Below are positions 58,895 to 64,000 of a DNA stretch of 64,000 bases, in pieces. The position numbers and the translations under genes were made by a program. This DNA is from Stagnimonas aquatica (lineage in GTDB: Bacteria; Pseudomonadota; Gammaproteobacteria; Nevskiales; Nevskiaceae), in the NCBI RefSeq assembly GCF_003730135.1, contig NZ_RJVO01000004.1, forward strand, positions 62,001-126,000, read 5' to 3'. Positions within the stretch are counted from its first letter, which is position 1. Each line of letters begins with the position of its first letter. The notes beneath the pieces were generated by a model that had not been told where the DNA came from, made no database searches, and saw only the letters and a program-made list of their open reading frames with translations.

Positions 58895-59461
58895 ATGCGC
58901 ATCAACTTTCCACTTGCCTTGACGCTGGGCCGCGTCGCCGCCATCCCTCTGGTGCTCGCGCTGTTCTACGTCGATTGGCCGCATGCCCGGCAATGGGCCT
59001 GCGTGCTGTTCGCCCTGGCGGGCATCACCGACTGGCTGGACGGCTACCTGGCCCGCAAGTGGAACCAGACCAGCAAGTTCGGCGCCTTTCTCGATCCGGT
59101 CGCCGACAAGCTGCTGGTGGCGATCTCGCTGGTGATGCTGCTGCGCGACGAGCCGGGTGGGGTGATGGCGATCCTGGTCGCGGTCATCATCGGCCGTGAG
59201 ATCACCATCTCCGCCCTGCGTGAATGGCTGGCCGAGTTGGGCCAGCGCACCACCGTAGCGGTGAGCATGGTCGGCAAGGTCAAGACCGGCTTCCAGATGA
59301 CCGCCATCGGCCTGATGCTCTGGCAGCAGCCCTTTCTCGGCCTGCCCATCTACGAGATCGGCTATCTGTGCCTGTTCGTCGCCTCGGCGCTGACCATCTG
59401 GTCGATGGTGGTCTACCTGCGTGCCGCCTGGCCGCTGCTGCGGGAATCGATGCCGCAATAA
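58895..59461 (+). CDS. pgsA: CDP-diacylglycerol-glycerol-3-phosphate phosphatidyltransferase
   Basis: Inner-membrane enzyme of 188 residues making phosphatidylglycerol phosphate, the first step to phosphatidylglycerol. That lipid is also the diacylglyceryl donor for lipoproteins. The CDP-alcohol phosphotransferase motif is complete: DWLDGYLARKWNQTSKFGAFLDPVADK. Four to six hydrophobic segments span the rest. Order uvrC-pgsA-tRNA-Gly-tRNA-Cys matches E. coli uvrC-pgsA-glyW-cysT. Confidence 0.96.
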   Translation: MRINFPLALTLGRVAAIPLVLALFYVDWPHARQWACVLFALAGITDWLDGYLARKWNQTSKFGAFLDPVADKLLVAISLVMLLRDEPGGVMAILVAVIIGREITISALREWLAELGQRTTVAVSMVGKVKTGFQMTAIGLMLWQQPFLGLPIYEIGYLCLFVASALTIWSMVVYLRAAWPLLRESMPQ

Positions 59462-59558
59462 GCCGTGTCGCGGCTGCACGGTGGCTGCCGATGCCGAGGC
59501 GCTTCGGAATGCGCTCGCGGTGGCTTGAGAGCAGTCCCTCAGATCGCCGGATTTTTCC

Positions 59559-59586
59559 TTGACACTCCGAGCTTCCCCCCTATAAT
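59559..59586 (+). promoter_or_regulatory. Consensus sigma-70 promoter of the tRNA genes
   Basis: TTGACA (59559-59564) and TATAAT (59581-59586) are both perfect consensus hexamers with a 16-nt spacer. The tRNA-Gly 5' end is 14 nt after the -10, so the leader is very short. Confidence 0.9.
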
Positions 59587-59599
59587 GCCGGCCACGCAA

Positions 59600-59675
59600 G
59601 CGGGAATAGCTCAGTTGGTAGAGCGATACCTTGCCAAGGTATAGGTCGCGAGTTCGAATCTCGTTTCCCGCTCCA
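59600..59675 (+). tRNA. tRNA-Gly (anticodon GCC)
   Basis: Acceptor GCGGGAA pairs with TTCCCGC, discriminator T, encoded CCA. The D arm is GCTCAGTTGGTAGAGC, the anticodon stem ATACC/GGTAT (one A-T outer pair) encloses loop TTGCCAA (anticodon GCC), and the T arm contains GAGTTCGAATCTC. It is driven by the consensus promoter just upstream. Confidence 0.98.
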
Positions 59676-59682
59676 AAGATTC

Positions 59683-59706
59683 AAAGCCCCGCCCAGCGGG
59701 GCTTTT
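59683..59706 (+). terminator. Terminator-like hairpin between tRNA-Gly and tRNA-Cys
   Basis: A 10-bp stem AAAGCCCCGC / GCGGGGCTTT with a 3-nt loop and a TTTT tail, sitting 7 nt after tRNA-Gly and 22 nt before tRNA-Cys. It would reduce transcription into tRNA-Cys unless read through, or the hairpin may act in processing. Confidence 0.75.
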
Positions 59707-59728
59707 GATTTTTATCGCTAGCGCAAGT

Positions 59729-59802
59729 GGCTGGGTGGCAGAGTGGTCATGCAGCGGACTGCAAATCCGCGTACGCCGGTTCAATTCCGACCCCAGCCTC
59801 CA
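59729..59802 (+). tRNA. tRNA-Cys (anticodon GCA)
   Basis: Acceptor GGCTGGG pairs with CCCAGCC, discriminator T, encoded CCA. The anticodon loop is CTGCAAA (anticodon GCA) in stem GCGGA/TCCGC, and the T arm contains CGGTTCAATTCCG. The total is 74 nt, usual for tRNA-Cys. No separate promoter is visible in the 22 nt after the preceding hairpin. Confidence 0.97.
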
Positions 59803-59809
59803 CTTGCGA

Positions 59810-59834
59810 ACCTGGAGGCTACAGCTCTCCAGGT
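59810..59834 (+). other. Inverted repeat after tRNA-Cys
   Basis: ACCTGGAG / CTCCAGGT form an 8-bp stem with a 9-nt loop, 7 nt after the tRNA-Cys CCA. No T-run follows, so it is at best a weak or factor-dependent terminator, or a processing signal. The rest of 59835-60009 holds no gene I can support. Confidence 0.4.
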
Positions 59835-60009
59835 CGCCCGCCTTTCGGCTCCCAAGCTTTCTTGTTCGCGGCCCCGAGATGGAGACGCCAGCGCTCATCG
59901 CGCGTGCCGAGGCTGGCGTGGTCCGGTGGGCGAGACGTGTACGATCCGATAGCGCGCCGACGCCGGACTTGGTGATGGTCCCTGGCGGGTTCAGGAATCA
60001 AGGCATCTC

Positions 60010-60378
60010 ATGAGTGTTTCCCGCCACAGGATTCTGGTTCTGCTCCTCTCGATGTTGCTGGCTTCCACCGCGAACGCCGGTGAGCGCGGCTGGTTTGGCG
60101 TCGATGCGCGCTACGCCACGCAGGGATTCTGGCTGGCACGCAAGCTGGAGTCGGTGGAGATTCTCGCCGTCGCCCACGGCTCGCCAGCCCAGCATGCCGG
60201 CTTGCGGGCGGGGGATCGCATCCTGCGCATTGACGATTGCCCAATCCCCGGCTGCTCGATTCTGCAGGCGGGCAAGGGCCTGTACCGTAATGTGGGTGAT
60301 GTCGTTCGGGTGCGCGCCCGCCGGCCCGACGGAACCGAGTACGAAATCCAGCTTGTCGCTGGCCGCAGACCCAACTAG
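60010..60378 (+). CDS. Small exported PDZ-domain protein
   Basis: A 122-residue protein with a signal peptide ending near residue 23 (ANA|GERGW). A single PDZ domain covers most of the rest: GWFGVDARYATQGFWLARKLESVEILAVAHGSPAQHAGLRAGDRILRIDD, then GDVVRVRARRPDGTEYEIQLV. No protease domain is attached. A cysteine pair (DDCPIPGC) could form a disulfide. Free-standing periplasmic PDZ proteins usually bind C-termini or internal strands of partners. It is followed by the Lgt-like gene. A role in presenting or recognising C-terminal tails is only a guess from context. Confidence 0.75.
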   Translation: MSVSRHRILVLLLSMLLASTANAGERGWFGVDARYATQGFWLARKLESVEILAVAHGSPAQHAGLRAGDRILRIDDCPIPGCSILQAGKGLYRNVGDVVRVRARRPDGTEYEIQLVAGRRPN

Positions 60379-60535
60379 CGTCTTTTCCTCCGGGGCACTT
60401 CCTGGCCTGTTCGCAGGCGCCTTGCTCGTGCTCAGTTGGCGTCTTTGCCGAGATGGAAATCAAGCGGCCGATGCTCCATGCTCGCGCGCCGAAGACCGAT
60501 ACCCGGTCCTTCATCCGACACCCGAATACTCCCGA

Positions 60536-61327
60536 GTGATTCCCTACATTCCGCACCCGGTCGTCTCGATCTTCGGCCTGCAGGTTCAAGCCTTCCAAAT
60601 CACGCTGACGCTGGCGGTGGTCAGCTTCGTGCTGGTGGCCGAGCGCTTGGCGCGCCGCAAGGGGCTGCCCATCGTCCAGTCGGCGCGCATGGCCGCCGCC
60701 GCGCTGGCCCTGGGGGGTATCGGGTCCTACCTGACCATGCTGCTCGCCTATTTTCCCGAGATCGGTTTCTCCGGCGATTGGCGGGCTATCGCCGCCTTCG
60801 GCGGTATGTCGTCCACCGGCGCGCTGTTCGGCGGACATCTGGGGGCCTGGCTAGTGACCCGGCGCTACTGGTCGGTCGAAAGATCCTTGCAGTTCCAGGA
60901 TGCGATCATTCCGGCCTACGGCGTGGCGCTGACCATTGGCCGGGCCGGTTGTGCCCTGGCCCACGATCACCTGGGTGTGCATAGCGATGCCTGGTTCGCC
61001 GTGGACTTTCCGGGCGGCCCACAACTCGACATGGGCCTGATCGAATGCGTGCTGCTGATCCCGATCACCGTGGCCATGTTCTATGTGGACCGGCATGCGC
61101 GACGGCCAGGCACCACGCTGGCGTTCGGCTTCATCTGTCACGGCGTGATGCGTTTCGTGCTCGACTTCTGGCGGGTGGACGACAAGACCTACTTTGGCCT
61201 GATGCCCTCGCAGTATCTGTCGGTCGCATTCGTGCTCACCGCTCTGTTGGTGCTGGCCCTGGCGCCGCGCGCCGCTGGCCCGACTGCGGGGCGGAGGCTC
61301 GAAGCCGGGGACGCGGCCTCGCGCTGA
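60536..61327 (+). CDS. Divergent Lgt-family (prolipoprotein diacylglyceryl transferase-like) membrane protein
   Basis: A polytopic membrane protein of 263 residues with about seven hydrophobic segments. The GTG at 60536 gives an Lgt-like N-terminus (MIPYIPHPVVSIFGLQVQAFQITL). The central block GGMSSTGALFGG (89-100) aligns with the GGMSFHGG of Lgt but lacks its His. IGRAGCALAHDHLG (R136) replaces the usual GRxGNFxNxExxG, keeping the Arg and losing both Asn and the Glu. Lgt attaches diacylglyceryl from phosphatidylglycerol to lipobox cysteines. This is probably a paralog with altered specificity, since the housekeeping lgt is normally better conserved and beside thyA. The frame is open far upstream, so the start is not certain. 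Confidence 0.75.
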   Translation: MIPYIPHPVVSIFGLQVQAFQITLTLAVVSFVLVAERLARRKGLPIVQSARMAAAALALGGIGSYLTMLLAYFPEIGFSGDWRAIAAFGGMSSTGALFGGHLGAWLVTRRYWSVERSLQFQDAIIPAYGVALTIGRAGCALAHDHLGVHSDAWFAVDFPGGPQLDMGLIECVLLIPITVAMFYVDRHARRPGTTLAFGFICHGVMRFVLDFWRVDDKTYFGLMPSQYLSVAFVLTALLVLALAPRAAGPTAGRRLEAGDAASR

Positions 61328-61474
61328 GGCGAGATCGGCGTCGCAGCGGGCCGCCCGCCTGCGCCAGTGTTCCGGCCATTCGGCGGTGCCGTGGTCTTTT
61401 GCCGAGATGACGGCCCGCACGGCGCGCGTGCAATAATTCAGACGCCCCCGCCACGACCTCGTCCCCAGCAAGCC

Positions 61475-62254
61475 ATGCGCATGAACATGAGGACCCTGGT
61501 CCTTGCCGCCGCCCTGATCGCCGGCCCTCAGGCCGCATCCGCACTGCAACTCTCCGAACTCGGCTTGTCGCCCGAGCAGATCAAGGCGCTGTTGGCGCAG
61601 GCCAAGGCCCCGGTCGCCTCGCCTGGCATCGCCTTCGGTTCCCCAGTGGCCTTCGGTGCGGGTTGGGGTGAGGTAGGTGTCGGCGCGGGTGGATCCACCC
61701 GCCCCAAGGGCCGTTCGCCGACGTTGGACGGTGGCGCCTCGGTGGTGGTGGGAGTGGGAAACCCCAAGTCCGCCGTGGGGCTTGAGTCCGCAGTGAACAT
61801 CATCAGTATCGGTGAGGATCCCGGGCACGACGGCAACGTCAATCTCAAACTGCACACCTCCCTGTCCCGGTTCTCGGCGATGGCCGTCGGCGTCGAGAAC
61901 GTCGCGCGCTGGGGGACCGCAAAGAAAACCCGTACTTCGACCTTCGTCGCCTATTCCCAACTGGTTCCGCTGCCCTGGAATGGTCCACGCGCCCTGGCCT
62001 TCAATATCGGGCTTGGCGACAACCGCTTCAGCAAAGGCGGGGAAGGCACGCAGTTGTTTGGTGGCATGGCCGTCTTCGTGCACCCGCAGGTTTCGCTGAT
62101 CGCCGACTACAACGGTATCGAGCTGAACGGTGGTGTTTCCTGGGTTCCGTTCAGGCGCTGGCCGCTGACGATCAACCTCGGGGCCATCAACCTGACCGAG
62201 AACACCGCAGGCACTGAGTTCTCTGGCGGCGTTGGTTACTCCTTTAGATTCTGA
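61475..62254 (+). CDS. Predicted outer-membrane beta-barrel protein
   Basis: A 259-residue exported protein I cannot assign to a named family. A signal peptide ends near residue 23 (ASA|LQLSELG). A short helical part (LSELGLSPEQIKALLAQAK) precedes about ten alternating strands (GASVVVGVGN, TFVAYSQLVPL, LAFNIGLGD, VSLIADYNGIELNGGVSW, LTINLGAINLTE). The C-terminus GGVGYSFRF ends in Phe, the usual Bam recognition signal. There are no cysteines. It sits between the Lgt-like gene and the CTERM substrate, 31 nt before the latter, so it probably belongs to the same operon. Confidence 0.65.
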   Translation: MRMNMRTLVLAAALIAGPQAASALQLSELGLSPEQIKALLAQAKAPVASPGIAFGSPVAFGAGWGEVGVGAGGSTRPKGRSPTLDGGASVVVGVGNPKSAVGLESAVNIISIGEDPGHDGNVNLKLHTSLSRFSAMAVGVENVARWGTAKKTRTSTFVAYSQLVPLPWNGPRALAFNIGLGDNRFSKGGEGTQLFGGMAVFVHPQVSLIADYNGIELNGGVSWVPFRRWPLTINLGAINLTENTAGTEFSGGVGYSFRF

Positions 62255-62285
62255 TCCTCTCTTCGCACCACGGAAGACCCAAGTC

Positions 62286-62756
62286 ATGCGCACACTGCTG
62301 ATCGCGATTGCCGCCTTGTTGAGTTTCACGGCGATGGCTGGAAACAGACCCCCGGTCAGTCTGCGTAGCGGGCCTGGTGGCTCCCTGGTGGCTTCTTCCG
62401 GCCAGTCGGAGGCAGTCTTCGGCGCCAGCGGCGGGCAGACTGCGGCGGGGGAGGCCTTCTACACCTCGTTGACCGAGAACCCCAAGTTTTCCAGTGAGGG
62501 TGGCAACGTCGATCAGAACGGCAAGGCCACCATCGATGTCGAGAACGGCGATGAAAAGTACGTGCTCAGCGTCGAGCCCGACGGTTCCGCGAGCCTGGAA
62601 GAGAAGGCGGCGCCGGTGCTTGGCACGGGCATCAGTTGCGCCACCAGCAACCCAGGCCTGCCACTGATCGTCGGCATGGCGCTGTTTTACCTGCTCCGCC
62701 GCCTGCTGCGGCGGGGTGGCTGGCGGGCCCAGGCATCGGCCTCTTCCAGCCAGTAG
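62286..62756 (+). CDS. Secreted protein with C-terminal Cys sorting signal (JDVT/MYXO-CTERM-like)
   Basis: A 156-residue protein with an N-terminal signal peptide (about 1-18, AMA|GNRPP) and a hydrophilic Gly/Ser-rich body. It ends in a tripartite tail: Cys118 (TGISCATSNPG), a hydrophobic helix (LPLIVGMALFYLL) and an Arg cluster (RRLLRRGGWR). Cys118 is the only cysteine. This order of Cys motif, membrane helix and basic cluster is that of the MYXO-, JDVT-, Synerg- and CGP-CTERM sorting signals, processed by glutamic intramembrane proteases. The gene for such a protease overlaps its 3' end, which makes it the likely dedicated substrate. Confidence 0.8.
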   Translation: MRTLLIAIAALLSFTAMAGNRPPVSLRSGPGGSLVASSGQSEAVFGASGGQTAAGEAFYTSLTENPKFSSEGGNVDQNGKATIDVENGDEKYVLSVEPDGSASLEEKAAPVLGTGISCATSNPGLPLIVGMALFYLLRRLLRRGGWRAQASASSSQ

Positions 62757-63202
62757 TCGCGCGTCTGCGGTACGACGCGCCGCTGCGCGACCGGCTTTTT
62801 CTTGCCGCGCTGGCGGCTGCCCTTCCTGCCTGTGCGCTGCTGGCCTGGGTGCGAACTGGCACCCTGACCTGGCATTGGCAGTCGCCGGATCTGAAAACCG
62901 TCCTGCTGGTGTTGATCTTTCACCCACTGGTGGAGGAACTCGCGTTCCGTGGCGCCATCCAGGAGGCGCTCCTGCGACGGCTGCCGGTGGGCTTCGGACC
63001 GCTGAGCTTCGCCAACCTAGTTACCAGTCTGCTGTTCGCGGCGATGCACCTTGGTTCGCGGGCAGCCTGGCTCGCCATCGCCACTTTCATACCCTCGCTG
63101 GTTTTCGGCTACTTCCGCGAGCGGCATGGCTCTCTGCTTTCGCCCATCGTCCTGCACATGGTCTACAACGGCATGGCGCTGTTGCTTTTGCCCCTACCCT
63201 GA
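62636..63202 (+). CDS. mrtJ: CPBP/Rce1-type glutamic intramembrane protease, MrtJ-like sorting enzyme
   Basis: A membrane protease with all three Rce1-family motifs: EELAFR (EExxxR), FAAMH (FxxxH) and HMVYN (HxxxN). SFANLVTSLLFAAMH and PSLVFGYFRERHGSLLSPIVLH resemble the MrtJ group that handles JDVT-CTERM tails; this is from memory of the family and not a search. Hydrophobic segments start near RLFLAALAAALPACALLAW. The start is unclear: the only in-frame ATG/GTG/TTG before the first helix is a TTG at 62636 inside the substrate gene (121-nt overlap). A GTG at 62849 would remove that helix. The first 40 residues as drawn are probably not all real. Confidence 0.78.
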   Translation: MRHQQPRPATDRRHGAVLPAPPPAAAGWLAGPGIGLFQPVVARLRYDAPLRDRLFLAALAAALPACALLAWVRTGTLTWHWQSPDLKTVLLVLIFHPLVEELAFRGAIQEALLRRLPVGFGPLSFANLVTSLLFAAMHLGSRAAWLAIATFIPSLVFGYFRERHGSLLSPIVLHMVYNGMALLLLPLP

Positions 63203-63213
63203 GTCAGGGGCGA

Positions 63214-64000
63214 TCAGCCGGCCGCTGGCCAGGTGAAGGGCTGCCAGCCGGCGCGCCAGAGCAGATACAGCGCCAGCACCGTGATCGGATAGATGGCGAT
63301 GACGGCGAGGGCTGTCTGTGGCGGGTTCAGCAAGGCCTGGTCGCGGCGGCCGGCGACTGCCGGAGCGACGATCAGCCGGTCGGTCAGCAGTGCCACCGCC
63401 ACGCCGGCGACGACATCGGCGAAGGCGTGATGGCGAGCCGCCATCGTCGAGTAGCCGATCAGCACCGCCCAGGCGATGGCCACGGCGCCGACGCGCGGCT
63501 GCACCCTGAGCAACAGCAGCGAGGCCATGAAGGCATTCGCCAGGTGCAGCGAGGGGAACAGATTGCGCGGCTGGTCCAGTGCGTAGTTCAGCGCCAGTCC
63601 CCACTCCAGGAAGTGGCTGTCCGGACGGAGATTGGTTGGCCGCTCGATGCCGACCGGGTAGGCCAGGAACACGGCGAAGCAGGTGAACTGGATGACCACG
63701 AAGCTGAGCACCGTCCTGCGAAAGAGGTGCGCGTCGCGGATGTAGAAGACCAGGACGAAGAGGTAGAAGTAGATCGAGACGTAGACCAGCTCCCAGGTCG
63801 GATTGAACGGGATGAGCCGGTCGATCGTTCCTCTCAGGTCCTGCGCCGGCAGTGACAGCGTCAGATGGTTGATCGGGAAATAGGGCAGGAAGGCGCCGAT
63901 GGCGATCAGGGTCATCACCACGCGCTCAAAGGCCGCATCGCCCAGATGTCTGGGCCATGGGCTGCTCAGGATCGGTCGATCTGCCTGGGTCTGTGCCGGT
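63214..64000 (-). CDS. PAP2-family phosphatase, 5' end beyond the window
   Basis: A membrane phosphatase of the PAP2 / inositolphosphotransferase type. The phosphatase motifs PSLHLANAF and STMAARHHAFADVVAG (His...Asp) are present with about six hydrophobic segments. A GTG at 63921 gives 235 residues, but the frame stays open to the window edge and the extension (PWPRHLGDAAFERVVMTLIAIG) reads as real coding, so the start is outside. Such enzymes remove phosphate from undecaprenyl or other lipid phosphates, or transfer head groups. It converges with the protease gene, 11 nt apart. Confidence 0.8.
   Translation of the reverse strand, partial: PAQTQADRPILSSPWPRHLGDAAFERVVMTLIAIGAFLPYFPINHLTLSLPAQDLRGTIDRLIPFNPTWELVYVSIYFYLFVLVFYIRDAHLFRRTVLSFVVIQFTCFAVFLAYPVGIERPTNLRPDSHFLEWGLALNYALDQPRNLFPSLHLANAFMASLLLLRVQPRVGAVAIAWAVLIGYSTMAARHHAFADVVAGVAVALLTDRLIVAPAVAGRRDQALLNPPQTALAVIAIYPITVLALYLLWRAGWQPFTWPAAG

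Noticed and set aside
62716-63855. 379-residue plus-strand frame overlapping the protease and PAP2 genes
   Set aside because: It lacks hydrophobic segments or motifs and runs antisense through the PAP2 gene; the protease frame has all Rce1 motifs.

Overview
The window is GC-rich chromosomal DNA of a gammaproteobacterium, most likely of the Xanthomonadales/Lysobacterales or a nearby pseudomonad-like lineage. This is inferred from gene order: rplU-rpmA-obgE, then murJ-ribF-ileS-lspA-ispH running into a type IV pilus minor-pilin cluster, phoB-phoR with pst genes and an OprP-type porin, PBP1b with an LpoP-like lipoprotein, and uvrC-pgsA-tRNA-Gly-tRNA-Cys. There is no phage, plasmid, IS element or CRISPR array.

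Layout. 1-12.2 kb is housekeeping: a YdbL-family lipoprotein, tRNA-Pro, ispB, ribosomal proteins L21/L27/S20, obgE, proB, murJ, ribF, ileS, lspA and ispH. 12.2-29.5 kb holds two complete, divergent and head-to-head minor pilin operons. Set A is on the minus strand (fimT-pilV-pilW-pilX-pilY1-pilE). Set B is on the plus strand (fimU-pilV-pilW-pilX-pilY1-pilE), with an extra FimT/GspH-type pilin converging on its end. Each set would build its own pilus tip: minor pilins prime the fibre and PilY1 caps it. The two PilY1 proteins differ strongly. PilY1-A carries 36 cysteines in a 274-residue, strictly 11-residue-periodic segment. PilY1-B has a different cysteine-loop region and a degenerate calcium site.

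29.6-35.0 kb is a suf iron-sulfur assembly operon (Rrf2 regulator, sufB, a 4-oxalocrotonate tautomerase-like gene, sufC, sufD, sufS). 35.1-40.4 kb has small enzymes (thioesterase, two alpha/beta hydrolases, FMN reductase, FabH2-like synthase). 40.5-50.8 kb is a complete phosphate-starvation locus (phoB, phoR, pstS, OprP-like porin, pstC, pstA, pstB, phoU), with recognisable Pho boxes before phoB and pstS. 50.9-59.8 kb carries PBP1b, lpoP, a YoaA/DinG-type helicase, a membrane-anchored SRPBCC protein, uvrC, pgsA and two tRNA genes.

60.0-64.0 kb is the most intriguing stretch. It has a small exported PDZ protein, a divergent Lgt-family protein, a predicted outer-membrane barrel, a secreted protein with a C-terminal Cys/transmembrane/Arg sorting tail, and a Rce1/CPBP-type glutamic intramembrane protease resembling MrtJ. 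A PAP2-type phosphatase runs off the window on the opposite strand. The substrate/protease pair fits the recently described Cys-containing C-terminal sorting systems. An Lgt-like protein next to it suggests, as inference only, a dedicated enzyme for lipidating the sorting-signal cysteine.
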